A stretch of DNA of 64,000 nt, taken from Streptomyces pactum (GTDB taxonomy: Bacteria > Actinomycetota > Actinomycetes > Streptomycetales > Streptomycetaceae). The stretch covers positions 6,572,001-6,636,000 of the forward strand of contig NZ_JACYXC010000001.1 of assembly GCF_016031615.1 (NCBI RefSeq), in the 5' to 3' direction. This document shows positions 35,624 to 44,886 of the stretch, piece by piece (position 1 is the stretch's first letter; the number at the start of each line of letters is the position of its first letter). The notes beneath the pieces are model-generated. The model did not search any database and was not told where the DNA came from. It saw nothing but the letters and a program-made list of their open reading frames with translations. The position numbers were made by a program, and so were the translations under genes.

Positions 35624-37210
35624 TCAGCGCTCCGCGGCGCCCGGCGGGCGCCGTACGCCGACCGCGGCCAGCACCGCGCCCGCGACACACAGGACGCCGG
35701 TGACGAGCGCCGCGGTGTGCACCCCGTTCATGAACGCCTGGCCGCTGCCCTCGACCACCGCGGCCCGCAGCGGGCCCGGCGTGCCGTCGGAGACGGGGGC
35801 GATCCCCATGGTCACCGCGTCCTCGGCCGCGCCCAGGCCACGGGCGGCCGGGGCGGGCACCCCGGCCGAGGTCAGCTCGCCGGTGAGGGTGGCCCCGACC
35901 CGGCCGCCGATCAAGGAGATCAGCACCGAGGTGCCCAGCGCACCGCCGATCTGGAGCGAGGTGGCCTGCAGCCCGCCCGCCACCCCGGCGTCCCGCACCG
36001 GGGCGTTGCCGACGATCGCGTCGGAGGACGCCGCCATCACCATGCCGACCCCCAGGCCGAGGGCGACGAACGGCGGCCACAGGGCCGCGTACGAGGAGTG
36101 CGCGCCCCAGCCGAGGATGCCGAACGAGGCCGCGGCCTGGAGCACCATGCCCAGCGGCATGGACAGCCGGGGACCGAACCGCTCGGTGAGCGCGGCGCCC
36201 AGCGGGGAGGCGACCACGGAGGCCAGGCTCAGCGGAAGGGTGCGCACCCCCGCCTCGACGGGGCTGAACCCCCGCACGTTCTGCAGGTAGAGCATGACGA
36301 AGAAGATCACGCCGAGCAGCGCGAAGAAGTTGAGCGCGGTGATGAGCGTGCCGATGGTCAGCGCAGGGTTGCGGAACAGCCGCATCGGCAGCAGCGGGTG
36401 CGCCACGCGTGTCTCGTACCAGCCGAACACCAGCAGCACGGCGACGCCCGCACCGAGGGTGCCCAGCGTCGCGCCCGAGCCCCAGCCCCAGTGCTCGCCC
36501 TTGACCACGCCGAAGACGACGACGAGCGTGCCGAGCGCGAGCAGCAGCACACCGGGGATGTCGAAGCGGTGGCGGTCGGCGGGGTTCCTGCTCTCCGGCA
36601 GCACGGCCGCGCTGAACAGCAGCGCGGCGACGCCGATCGGGGCGTTGAGGTAGAAGACCGACTCCCAGTTGACGTGCTCCACGAGCAGGCCGCCGACGAT
36701 GGGGCCGAGCGCGGTGGACACCGACGACACCATCGCCCAGATGCCGACGGCCATGCCGAACTTCTTCGGCGGGAAGACCGCGCGGAGCAGGCCGAGGGTG
36801 TTGGGCATGAGCAGGGCACCGAAGAATCCCTGTGCCGCGCGGAAGGCGATGACGCCCTCGATCGAGCCGGCCAGGCCGATCGCGACCGAGGCGACCGTGA
36901 AGCCGGCGACACCGATCAGGTAGTACCGGCGCCGCCCGAAGCGGTCGCCCAGCTTCCCGCCGAGGATCAGCGCGGCGGCGAGGGCGAGCAGGTAGGAGTT
37001 GGTGACCCACTGCAGGTCCGCGGAGGAGGCGCGCAGGTCCCGGCCGATCTCCGGGTTGGCGATCGACACGACGGACCCGTCGAGACCGACCATGAACAGG
37101 CCGAAGGCGACGGCGAGCAGCGTCAGCCAGGGGTTGGCCCGGCGGCTGCCCGGTGTACCGGGCGGGGCGTGCGCGGGCAGAGCGGAGTGGTCCACTGCGG
37201 TGGAGGACAT
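35624..37210 (-). CDS. MFS transporter, EmrB/QacA (DHA2) type
   Basis: 528 residues with about 14 hydrophobic segments, the DHA2 drug:H+ antiporter layout. Motif A appears as GGKLGDRFGRRRYYL after the second helix, and the motif C region as ALGPIVGGLL. It exports small toxic molecules from the cytoplasm; the substrate is unknown. The ATG at 37210 has only a weak, distant ribosome site (GGAAG). A MarR regulator gene lies 234 bp upstream on the same strand, a classic regulator-exporter pair. Downstream is a strong two-tier hairpin. Confidence 0.93.
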   Translation of the reverse strand: MSSTAVDHSALPAHAPPGTPGSRRANPWLTLLAVAFGLFMVGLDGSVVSIANPEIGRDLRASSADLQWVTNSYLLALAAALILGGKLGDRFGRRRYYLIGVAGFTVASVAIGLAGSIEGVIAFRAAQGFFGALLMPNTLGLLRAVFPPKKFGMAVGIWAMVSSVSTALGPIVGGLLVEHVNWESVFYLNAPIGVAALLFSAAVLPESRNPADRHRFDIPGVLLLALGTLVVVFGVVKGEHWGWGSGATLGTLGAGVAVLLVFGWYETRVAHPLLPMRLFRNPALTIGTLITALNFFALLGVIFFVMLYLQNVRGFSPVEAGVRTLPLSLASVVASPLGAALTERFGPRLSMPLGMVLQAAASFGILGWGAHSSYAALWPPFVALGLGVGMVMAASSDAIVGNAPVRDAGVAGGLQATSLQIGGALGTSVLISLIGGRVGATLTGELTSAGVPAPAARGLGAAEDAVTMGIAPVSDGTPGPLRAAVVEGSGQAFMNGVHTAALVTGVLCVAGAVLAAVGVRRPPGAAER

Positions 37211-37444
37211 GGGTAGGTGCTTCCTCGAAGAACAGGATGAAGAGAGACGGGTGGTGACGCGGGGAGGCGGGCGGGAGAGAGGGCCCGTTGGCCGGGACGC
37301 CCACCGGGGCGCGCGGCGGCGCCCCGGGGCAACCGCAAGGGCGCGCACGGTCGCGCGTGGGAAACCGCGCGTGGGAGGCCGCGCACGGGGCGCCCGGCCG
37401 GGCGGGCGTACGGGCCGCCGTGCCGGGTGCCGCCGCGGACCCCG

Positions 37445-37918
37445 TCAGTGGCCGGAGGGGTGGATCCGCCGGGCCAGTACCGACAGGGCGCCCAGGGCGG
37501 ACCCCAGAGCGTCCAGGTCCCCGTCGGTCAGCGCACGCAGCCCCTCGGTGAGGTATCCGTCCCGGAGGGCGTTGACCACGGCGATCCGGTGCCGGGCCTC
37601 ACCGGTGACGCGCAGGTGCACCACCCGCTTGTCGGACGCGTCCGGCAGGCGTTCCAGCAACCCCTGGCCGACCAGGCCGGACACGAGCGTGCTGACGTTG
37701 TTGGGCTTCATCAGCAGCGCCTCGGCCGCCTCACCCACGGTGATCCCGTCCCGCTCCGCGACCAGCCGCAGCACCGCCAACTGGCCTTCGGGGAGCCGGG
37801 CGTACGGCAGGTCCTGCGCCAGGCGCCGGTCGAGCGCCCGGTGCAGCGCGGGCAGGACGGCGGCGAGCCCGGCGGCCACGCCGTCGATGTCCTGCCCGGA
37901 CGCACTGGAGGGGACCAT
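37445..37918 (-). CDS. MarR family transcriptional regulator
   Basis: 157 residues with the MarR winged helix: recognition region GEAAEALLMKPNNVSTLVSGLV (about 62-83) and wing DASDKRVVHLRVTGEA. It starts at the ATG at 37918, ten bases after a 22-bp palindromic operator, so the messenger is nearly leaderless and autorepression is very likely. The adjacent DHA2 exporter on the same strand is the probable target. The operator also faces the rightward SDR gene, which may be co-controlled. The ligand is unknown. Confidence 0.92.
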   Translation of the reverse strand: MVPSSASGQDIDGVAAGLAAVLPALHRALDRRLAQDLPYARLPEGQLAVLRLVAERDGITVGEAAEALLMKPNNVSTLVSGLVGQGLLERLPDASDKRVVHLRVTGEARHRIAVVNALRDGYLTEGLRALTDGDLDALGSALGALSVLARRIHPSGH

Positions 37919-37928
37919 GCCGGGGACT

Positions 37929-37950
37929 ATAGGTATGGGCTCATACCTAT
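37929..37950. promoter_or_regulatory. MarR operator palindrome
   Basis: ATAGGTATG and CATACCTAT are perfect 9-bp arms around a GGCT spacer. The sequence is AT-rich against its surroundings and sits in the divergent region between the marR-type gene and the SDR gene. Confidence 0.8.
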
Positions 37951-38122
37951 GTCAAAGGAGGTGTTGCGGGACCCGGGGCCGCCCGCCACGCGGCGTACGT
38001 CGGCCGCCGTCCGGCGGACCTCGCCGCCCGCCGGGACCGTGACCGGGGAAGACTGGGGGCGGGCGACGCCGCCCACCCGCGCGCCCGACCGGCGCCGGCG
38101 ACCTCCGGAAGGAGCGGACTCC

Positions 38123-39706
38123 ATGACGACGCGCCCCGACGACGCTTCCGCGCAACCGCTGTGTCTGGTCACCGGCGCCGGCGGCTACATCGGCGGCCGG
38201 CTGGTCCCGGAGCTGCTGGCCGCCGGCTACCGGGTGCGCTGCCTCGCCCGTACCCCCTCGCATCTGCGCGACCACCCGTGGGCGGGGCGGGCCGAGGTCG
38301 TCCGCGGCGACGTCACCGACGCCGCGAGCCTGCGCCCCGCCCTGCGGGGGGTGGACGTCGCCTACTACCTGGTGCACTCCATGACCTCGGGGCGCGACTT
38401 CGAGCGGACCGACCGGCTGGCCGCGCGCACCTTCGCCGCCGAGGCCCGGGCCGCCGGGGTCCGCCGCATCGTCTACCTCGGCGGCCTCACCCCGCCGGGC
38501 GTCCCGGACGACCGGCTCTCCCCCCATCTGCGCTCCCGCACCGAGGTGGGCCACATCCTGCTGGACTCCGGGGTGCCCACCACCGTGCTGCGCGCGGCGG
38601 TGATCATCGGCTCGGGGTCGGCGTCCTTCGAGATGCTCCGGCACCTCACCGAGCGGCTGCCGGTCATGGTCACCCCCAGCTGGGTCGGCAGCCGCGTCCA
38701 GCCCATCGCCGTCCGGGACGTGCTGCGCTACCTGGTGGGCAGCGCCCGGATGCCCCCGGAGGTCAGCCGGGCCTTCGACATCGGCGGCCCCGAGGTCCTC
38801 ACCTACCGGGAGATGATGGTCCGCTACGCCGCCGTGGCGCGTCTGCCGCGGCGCCTCATCCTGCCGGTGCCCCTCCTCACCCCGGGGCTGTCCAGCCACT
38901 GGATCGGGCTGGTCACCCCGGTGCCCTCGGCCCTGGCCCGCCCGCTCGCCGAATCACTGCGCCACGAGGTGGTGTGCGCCGAGCACGACATCGCCGCCCT
39001 GGTGCCGGATCCGCCGGGCACACCGATCCCCTTCGACGAGGCGGTGGAGCTGGCGCTGCGCCGGATCCGCGAGGCACGGGTGGACACCCGGTGGTCCTCG
39101 GCCTCGCTGCCCGGCGCCCCGAGCGACCCGCTGCCCACCGACCCCGACTGGGCCGGCGGCAGCCTCTACCAGGACATCCGCGAACAGCCCACCGAGGCCG
39201 GGCCGGACCGGCTGTGGCAGGTGATCGAGGGCATCGGGGGCGAGAACGGCTGGTACTCCTTCCCGCTCGCCTGGGCCGTGCGCGGATGGCTGGACCGGCT
39301 GGTCGGCGGTGTCGGGCTGCGCCGGGGCCGCCGCGACGCCCAGCGGCTCCGGGCCGGTGACTCGCTGGACTTCTGGCGGGTCGAGGAGATCGAGCACGGC
39401 CGGCTGCTGCGGCTCCGCGCGGAGATGCGGCTGCCGGGGGTGGCCTGGCTGGAGATGTGGGTGGAGTCCGGCGGCCCGGGGCCGGTGCGCTACCGGCAGC
39501 GGGCGCTGTTCCACCCGCACGGCCTGGCCGGTCACCTCTACTGGTGGAGCGTGGCCCCGTTCCACGCCGTGGTCTTCGGCGGCATGGCCCGCAACATCAC
39601 CCGTACGGCGGAACGGACCGGGGCCGGCCCGGAGCAGGCCGGACGGGCCCGGCCCGGCCGGCGGCGCCCACCCCGGTGGCGGAGCCGCCGGCCCGCGCGG
39701 CGGTGA
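38123..39706 (+). CDS. NAD(P)-binding SDR-like protein fused to DUF2867-type domain
   Basis: 527 residues. The ATG at 38123 has GGAAGGAG eight bases upstream. A longer version from an ATG at 37949, inside the MarR operator, is possible but its first 58 residues look non-coding. The N-terminal half is an atypical extended SDR/NmrA-like fold with TGAGGYIGGR (14-23). The C-terminal region (about 350-500; SLDFWRVEEIEHGRLLRLRAEM) is a DUF2867-like ligand-binding domain. The last 25 residues are Arg/Pro-rich. Its role is unknown; homologues are often annotated as NAD-dependent epimerase/dehydratase. It may share the MarR operator. Confidence 0.87.
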   Translation: MTTRPDDASAQPLCLVTGAGGYIGGRLVPELLAAGYRVRCLARTPSHLRDHPWAGRAEVVRGDVTDAASLRPALRGVDVAYYLVHSMTSGRDFERTDRLAARTFAAEARAAGVRRIVYLGGLTPPGVPDDRLSPHLRSRTEVGHILLDSGVPTTVLRAAVIIGSGSASFEMLRHLTERLPVMVTPSWVGSRVQPIAVRDVLRYLVGSARMPPEVSRAFDIGGPEVLTYREMMVRYAAVARLPRRLILPVPLLTPGLSSHWIGLVTPVPSALARPLAESLRHEVVCAEHDIAALVPDPPGTPIPFDEAVELALRRIREARVDTRWSSASLPGAPSDPLPTDPDWAGGSLYQDIREQPTEAGPDRLWQVIEGIGGENGWYSFPLAWAVRGWLDRLVGGVGLRRGRRDAQRLRAGDSLDFWRVEEIEHGRLLRLRAEMRLPGVAWLEMWVESGGPGPVRYRQRALFHPHGLAGHLYWWSVAPFHAVVFGGMARNITRTAERTGAGPEQAGRARPGRRRPPRWRSRRPARR

Positions 39707-39842
39707 CCCGGGCGGGGTACGGCGGTGACCCGTGCCCCGCGCCGGGGTGATCCGTGCCCCCGCACGGCGGTGACCCCCCGCGCGCCGGTGACCCGCACCG
39801 CGTACGGGTGGTGACCCGTGCCGGATGCGGGGCGGTGACCGG
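39699..39842. repeat. Irregular tandem GGCGGTGACCC repeats
   Basis: About seven copies of a GGTGACCCG-like core occur near 39700, 39723, 39748, 39769, 39786, 39810 and 39834, spaced 17-25 bp. The first overlaps the end of the SDR gene. Confidence 0.6.
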
Positions 39843-40002
39843 CTCCCGGGCGCGGAGGGCCCCCGCCCGGCCTCCGGGCGGCGGCGGAACACGGTGTGCC
39901 GGTACGGGGCCGGGCCGGCGGTGCCGTGGCGGCGGCACCGGGGGAGTGCCGTTCCCCGCCGGGACGTGGCGGCGCCCGGCGGGGAACGGCGGCCGGAGGG
40001 CG

Positions 40003-40806
40003 TCAGCAGGTGGGGATCACCGCGCCGTTGTTGTCCCGGGCCTCGTCGTTGCCCCAGCGGGAGAGGTAGTACGCCGAGACCCACTGGCCCGCCGGGCCCA
40101 CGTCCAGGTCGGTCTTGAGCCACCAGTGGTTGTAGTTGCCCTGGGCGTCCCGGATCTCCCGGCCCCACGCCTTGCAGAACACGTAGTTGGTGCCGGCGTA
40201 CAGCGTGCCGGTCCGGGTGGTGCTGGTCGGCGAGGCGTGACCCGGGGCGTCGGCGAACGTGTCCACCCAGTACCTGCCCTGCCCCGCGCAGCCGTTGTCG
40301 CTGGTCAGGTACTTCTGGTGGTACGAGCCCGGGTACGGCGTGAGGGACTGCCCGTTGATCCGGATGCTCTGTCCCACGCCGTTGTACAGCTGCTCGTAGT
40401 GGATGTGCGCGCCGGAGCTGTTTCCGGTGGAGCCGGTGGTGCCGATCTGCTGCCCCTGCGACACGCCCTGCCCATGGGCGACCGTGAACGACGCGAGGTG
40501 GAAGTAGTACGTCTTCCAGCCACCGCCGTGGTCGACGACCACGTAGTTGCCGGCGCCCCCCGCCTCGTAGTAGCGGTACGCGGTGCCGCCGGCGGAGGCC
40601 AGCACCGGGGTGCCCGCGGTGGCGCCGCCGTCGGAGCGCACGAAGTCCAGTGCCTGCCGGACCTCGGCCGAGTGGTGGCTGTAGGTCCAGGTCTGGCCGC
40701 AGGGGTACGGGGCCTTGAAGTTCGGCGCCGCGTGCGCCGGCGGGGCGAACAGCAGGCCGGCCACGATCGCGGCCAGACCCACCAGGACGACACGGAGTTG
40801 ACGCAT
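40003..40806 (-). CDS. Secreted M23 family metallopeptidase
   Basis: 267 residues. The ATG at 40806 has GGAGGTCCG upstream. The signal peptide ends near residue 26 (AHA). The LytM/M23 domain (about 30-170) has its zinc ligands in SHHSAEVRQALDF (His44/45, Asp54) and GAHIHYEQ (His134, His136). These enzymes cut peptide cross-links in peptidoglycan. The C-terminal region (about 175-267), with GTLYAGTNYVFCKAWG, resembles an SH3-like binding domain. It is secreted and may act in growth or in lysis of competitors. It is a lone gene with low-complexity repeats on both sides. Confidence 0.92.
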   Translation of the reverse strand: MRQLRVVLVGLAAIVAGLLFAPPAHAAPNFKAPYPCGQTWTYSHHSAEVRQALDFVRSDGGATAGTPVLASAGGTAYRYYEAGGAGNYVVVDHGGGWKTYYFHLASFTVAHGQGVSQGQQIGTTGSTGNSSGAHIHYEQLYNGVGQSIRINGQSLTPYPGSYHQKYLTSDNGCAGQGRYWVDTFADAPGHASPTSTTRTGTLYAGTNYVFCKAWGREIRDAQGNYNHWWLKTDLDVGPAGQWVSAYYLSRWGNDEARDNNGAVIPTC

Positions 40807-41250
40807 CGGACCTCCGGGGAGAGGGGCTGCCGGTACGCGCAGGGGTACCGGACGACGGCTGACTTGGCGCGATCATGCCAGAGGGTGCGGCGGTCCGACA
40901 GCGGTGACGGCGGCCGGTACCGCATCCTGGGCACCTCTCTCCGGCCGGCCCGCGGCCACCCGTTCCGCGCGCCGCCAGGCCCGCCGGGCCACCCGGTCCG
41001 CCGCGCCACCCGGTCCGCCGCGCCACCCGGTCCGCCGTGCCGCCGTGAGGCCGGCCGGGGGCACCGAGGCCGAGCCGGGCGCATCGGTCGTACGGGGTCG
41101 TACCGGGCCGTGCCCGCGGCCGTACCGGGCGGTGAGGACGCACCCGGTGGTGAGGGACGCGCCCGGCGGTGCGGAGGAGGGCGGGGAGGGGCGCGCCGGG
41201 CCGCGACGGGACGGGCCGAGGACCGCCCCGTCGCGGAGGTTGCGGTCACC
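40807..41250. other. Intergenic region between peptidase and amidase
   Basis: This 444-bp region has no credible gene. It carries a perfect 17-bp triplet repeat (40988-41037, listed) and looser repeats of GTACCGGGC and ACCCGGTGGTGAGG type near 41090-41170. The peptidase promoter should be at the left end. Confidence 0.5.
40988..41037. repeat. Perfect 17-bp tandem repeat, three copies
   Basis: CGCCACCCGGTCCGCCG occurs at 41004-41020 and 41021-41037, and as a 16-bp match at 40988-41003. The identity suggests recent expansion. Confidence 0.8.
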
Positions 41251-42831
41251 TCACCGGGACGGGCCGGCCCCCACCGTCGGCAGGTAGCGCGGCGCGCGCC
41301 AGGCGTCCAGCCGCCGCTCCACCGAGGCGCCCAGCGCCAGCAGTTCGGCGTCCTGGTACCGGCCGGCCATCAGCAGCAGCCCGACCGGCAGCTCGTCCAC
41401 GAACCCGGCCGGCACCGACAGCGACGGATACCCGGCGACGGCGGCCGGGGTCGAGGAGGGGATCACGTCGTTGTCGCCCCGCGCGCAGTCGGTGGTCCAG
41501 GCCGGCGGGTTGGCGGGCGAGGCGATGGCGTCCAGGCGGTGGGCGGCCATGGTCTCGTCCAGCGACCGCCGGGACAGGTCCGTCAGCTCCGCCCGCATGG
41601 CCCGGTACCCGGGGTCGGTGGTGGGCGGCGCGGCGAGGGCCTGTTCGAACAGCTCCTGCCCGGCGAAACAGGTGCGCTCCGCCGGATGCGTCCGGTTGAA
41701 CTCGATCAGCCCGGCGAGGTCCCGGGGCCCCTCGCGGGTGGCGAGATAGGCGTCGATGTCCCGGTGGAACTCGCTGAGCAGCGCCGGGAACTCCAGCTCG
41801 GCGAGCCGGTCCTGGTACGGCGGGGTCACCTCCACCACCTCCGCGCCGGCGGTCCGCAGCCGGTCCGCGGTCCGGGTCATCAGCGCGTCCACCTCCGGCC
41901 CCAGCGAGGGCAGCCGCCACAGCCCGATGCGCTTGCCGCGCAGCCCGGCGGGGCGGGTCAGCCCGTCCAGCTCGCCGAACGAGGCGTGCGGCGCGTCACC
42001 GCCGCTGATCACCGCCAGCGTGAGCGCGGCGTCCACCACGTTGCGCGCCATCGGACCCGCGGTGTCCTGCTCGGCGGAGATCGGCACCACACCCGCCTGA
42101 CTGACCAGCCCGAGGGTGGGCTTGTGGCCGACCACCCCGTTCATCCCGGCCGGACAGACGATGGAGCCGTCGGTCTCGGTGCCGATCGTCACCTGGGCCA
42201 GTGACGCGGCCAGCGCCGCGGCCGACCCGGAGGACGAACCGCACGGATTGCGGTCCAGGACGTACGGGTTGCGGGTCTGCCCGCCCACCGCCGACCATCC
42301 CGACGTCGGCTTCGCGGCGCGGAAGTTCGCCCACTCCGACAGGTTCGTCTTGCCCAGGATCACCGCTCCGGCGTTCCGCAGCCGGGTCACCAGCTCGGCG
42401 TCGGTGTCCGGCGGGCTCCCCGCCAGCGCCAGCGAGCCGGCCGTGGTCGGCAGGTCCCGGGTGTTCACGTTGTCCTTGAGCAGCACCGGGATCCCGTCGA
42501 GCGGCCCGCGGGCGGTGCCGCGCCGGTGCCGGGCGTCGCTGGCCGCCGCTTGGCGCAGCGCCGTCGGATCGGTGCGCAGCACCGCGTTGATCCTCGGATC
42601 GACGGTGCGGATGCGCCACAGGTAGGCCCGGGTCAGCGCCGAGGAGGTCAGCGACCCCTCGGCCATCCGTGCCTGCAGCTGGGGGATCGTCACCGTGTCG
42701 AGATTCACGCCCGGTTCCGGCGGCCGGCCGGGGGCCGCCCCGGCGGCCTCGGCCCCCGGCCCGGGTGCGCCCGGCAGCAGTGAGCCCGCGACGAGGGCGG
42801 TGAGCAGTAGGGCCACACTCCTCTTCTTCAT
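41251..42831 (-). CDS. Secreted amidase (amidase signature family)
   Basis: 526 residues from the ATG at 42831 (weak ribosome site). A signal peptide is present (KKRSVALLLTALVAGSLLPG, cleavage about 30). The amidase signature core includes Lys119 (LLKDN), the GSSSGSAAA segment (Ser199-203) and the nucleophile Ser223 in TETDGS. These form the Ser-cisSer-Lys triad. It hydrolyses amide bonds outside the cytoplasm; the substrate is unknown. It is divergent from the kinase gene. A standard length with no damage is seen. Confidence 0.93.
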   Translation of the reverse strand: MKKRSVALLLTALVAGSLLPGAPGPGAEAAGAAPGRPPEPGVNLDTVTIPQLQARMAEGSLTSSALTRAYLWRIRTVDPRINAVLRTDPTALRQAAASDARHRRGTARGPLDGIPVLLKDNVNTRDLPTTAGSLALAGSPPDTDAELVTRLRNAGAVILGKTNLSEWANFRAAKPTSGWSAVGGQTRNPYVLDRNPCGSSSGSAAALAASLAQVTIGTETDGSIVCPAGMNGVVGHKPTLGLVSQAGVVPISAEQDTAGPMARNVVDAALTLAVISGGDAPHASFGELDGLTRPAGLRGKRIGLWRLPSLGPEVDALMTRTADRLRTAGAEVVEVTPPYQDRLAELEFPALLSEFHRDIDAYLATREGPRDLAGLIEFNRTHPAERTCFAGQELFEQALAAPPTTDPGYRAMRAELTDLSRRSLDETMAAHRLDAIASPANPPAWTTDCARGDNDVIPSSTPAAVAGYPSLSVPAGFVDELPVGLLLMAGRYQDAELLALGASVERRLDAWRAPRYLPTVGAGPSR

Positions 42832-43068
42832 GACGGTCAGCGCACTACACGCCGGGCCCCGGCGCAAGGGTGCGGGAAGCACCCGCGGCGCCGCTCCGGC
42901 CCGCTCCGCCCCGGTGGAGTGCCGCCCCTCGCCCGGCCGCCCGCGCGCGGATCCGCCCCGTTCCGGCGGGGCCGTGGCCGGGCCGGGCCCGATCTGCTCC
43001 GGCGGGACCGGGACCGGGACCGGGCCGATCCGTCGTACGCTGCCCTCGGTCCACGACGCGGGGGGCGT

Positions 43069-44751
43069 ATGAGATCGGGCGATGTCGTCAACGGCCGCTA
43101 CCGGCTCCTGGAACGGCTGGGCACGGGCGCGTTCGGGACGGTCTGGCGGGCGTACGACCCGTGGGTCCAGCGTGCCGTGGCGGTGAAGATCTGCGTACCG
43201 CGCTTCGCGGGCGAGGAGCTGCGGCTGGCCCGTGAGGCCAGGCTCAACGGCGGCCTGCACCACCCCCGCATCGCCACCGTGCACGACTTCGGCGCGACGG
43301 ACCTCGGCGGGGAGCGGGCGTTCTTCCTCGTCATGGAGCTGGTGGAGGGGGAGACCCTGTCGGCGGTGCTGCGGCGCGGACTCCCGCCGCTGCCGGACGC
43401 CCTGGAGTGGGCGGCGCAGATCTGCGCGGCGCTGGCCGCCGCCCATGACGCGGGGGTGGTGCACCGCGACATCAAACCCGCGAACGTGATGATCACCCGG
43501 TCCGGGGCGGTAAAGGTGCTGGACTTCGGCATCGCCCGGCAGCAGGGCGCGGTGACCGAACTCACCGGCCGCGGCAGCCTCATCGGGTCCATGCCGTACA
43601 TGGCGCCGGAGCGCTGGACGAACGAGGGGGTGGACGGCCGCTCCGACCTCTACGCCCTGGGCTGCGTGCTGATGGAGCTGTGCACCGGACGGCTGCCGTT
43701 CCTGGGACAGGAGTGGCAGGAACTGTGCGTCCAGCACACCGTGGCCGACCCGCCCCGGCCCAGCGACCTCCGGCCGGGGCTGCCGCCGGCGCTGGACGAG
43801 CTGACGCGGCGCCTGCTGGCGAAGGACCCGGCGGACCGGCCGGCCGACGCCCGGGAGACCGAACGCCTGCTGCGCGCCGTACCGGCCGGGCCACCGGGGA
43901 ACGGGCCGGGCGGGGCGCGGGGGACGGCCCCGGACGGAGCGCCGGGGAGCCGGTTGGGCGGAGCGCCGGTGACGGGGCCGGCCGGCCCGTCGTCCACCGC
44001 CGCCCGGCGCCGCTCCCGGGCCCGGCGGGTGACGGCGGTCGCGGTGGCGGTGGCCGTGCTCGCCGCCGGTTCCGCGGCCGGGGTGTGGTACTTCACCGGG
44101 GACCGGGACCACGGGCCCGGGCGCGCCGGGAGCACCGCGCCGCACCCGGCCACCACGCCCCCGGTGACGGCCGGCCCGGCGACGCGCACCGGCCCGCCCT
44201 GGGGTCGTACCCCTGTCCGACGGCTCCACCGGTACCCCGCACCCGGGACCGTCCACCGGCGAGCCTCGCCCCCGTCCCCGTCCCTGGGCCCCGCGGCCGC
44301 CCGCCCTCCCGGACGGCTGGTTCCGGCTCACCAACGCCGCCAGCCGGATGTGCCTGACGGTCCCCGACGCCGCCGTGAACGCCGCCCAGGGCCTGGTGCA
44401 GGCCACGTGCGCCAACGGCACGGAGCAGTTGTGGCGGCTCACCGAGGAGGAGCCGGGGCTGTACTCCGTGCGCAACGCCAACAGCGCGCTGTGCCTGTCG
44501 GTGGACGCCGCCCGCAAGGAGAACGGCGTGGTGATCACCCAGTACCTGTGCGGGGACGAGGAGCACCCGCTCTTCCCGGACCAGGTGTGGGGCTTCCGCT
44601 GGGACGCCACCTACCGGGCCTGGCGCCTGGTCAACCGGCACAGCGGGAAGTGCGTCACGGTCCGTCCGGGCGGCGGCGACCGGGAACAGGTGCTCCAGTG
44701 GGACTGCGGCGACGAGTCCTGGCGCCTGTGGCGCACCTGAACGCCCCGTGA
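43069..44751 (+). CDS. Ser/Thr protein kinase; C-terminal lectin domain displaced by a probable frameshift
   Basis: The ATG at 43069 opens a Hanks-type kinase (about 8-270): Gly loop GTGAFGTVW, Lys40, Asp134 in VHRDIKPANV, Asp152 in DFGIA, and MAPE. A Pro/Ala/Gly linker and one membrane helix follow (about 318-342). After base 44200 this frame becomes Arg/Pro-rich and loses resemblance to any domain. The next frame (+1) then encodes a well-formed ricin-type lectin domain up to 44740. Restoring the frame by one base gives a kinase-TM-lectin receptor of about 557 residues. A real inactivating indel, a sequencing error in a G or C run, or programmed shifting would all explain it. Confidence 0.88.
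   Translation: MRSGDVVNGRYRLLERLGTGAFGTVWRAYDPWVQRAVAVKICVPRFAGEELRLAREARLNGGLHHPRIATVHDFGATDLGGERAFFLVMELVEGETLSAVLRRGLPPLPDALEWAAQICAALAAAHDAGVVHRDIKPANVMITRSGAVKVLDFGIARQQGAVTELTGRGSLIGSMPYMAPERWTNEGVDGRSDLYALGCVLMELCTGRLPFLGQEWQELCVQHTVADPPRPSDLRPGLPPALDELTRRLLAKDPADRPADARETERLLRAVPAGPPGNGPGGARGTAPDGAPGSRLGGAPVTGPAGPSSTAARRRSRARRVTAVAVAVAVLAAGSAAGVWYFTGDRDHGPGRAGSTAPHPATTPPVTAGPATRTGPPWGRTPVRRLHRYPAPGTVHRRASPPSPSLGPAAARPPGRLVPAHQRRQPDVPDGPRRRRERRPGPGAGHVRQRHGAVVAAHRGGAGAVLRAQRQQRAVPVGGRRPQGERRGDHPVPVRGRGAPALPGPGVGLPLGRHLPGLAPGQPAQREVRHGPSGRRRPGTGAPVGLRRRVLAPVAHLNAP
44312..44740 (+). CDS. Ricin-B-type lectin module, out of frame with the kinase
   Basis: This frame reads DGWFRLTNAASRMCLTVPD and continues through QLWRLTEE, LCLSVDAA and VLQWDCGDESWRLW. 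It has the QxW-like and cysteine pattern of a beta-trefoil lectin. There is no ribosome site before its first ATG at 44348, so it is not an independent gene. The frame is blocked upstream by a TGA at 44165, which confines the shift to 44168-44311, most likely near the TGGGGT run at 44200. It would be the extracellular sensor domain of the kinase. Confidence 0.75.
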   Translation, partial: DGWFRLTNAASRMCLTVPDAAVNAAQGLVQATCANGTEQLWRLTEEEPGLYSVRNANSALCLSVDAARKENGVVITQYLCGDEEHPLFPDQVWGFRWDATYRAWRLVNRHSGKCVTVRPGGGDREQVLQWDCGDESWRLWRT

Positions 44752-44886
44752 CCGGTCCCGTCCGTCCCGTCCGCAGGTCCGCAGGTCCGCCGTCCCGGTC
44801 CGCCCGGGTTGGGGTCGTCGGGGGCAACGGGACGGGACCGGCCGATGGGGCCGAGGGGCCGGGGTTGAGGGGCCGGCCCCGGGCGG

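Noticed and set aside
40988..41037. CRISPR-like array
   Set aside because: The 17-bp copies are directly adjacent with no spacers, and no cas genes are present.
44348..44740. An independent small lectin gene
   Set aside because: There is no ribosome site before its ATG, and lectin-like coding begins before it at 44312. It fits better as the displaced kinase C-terminus.
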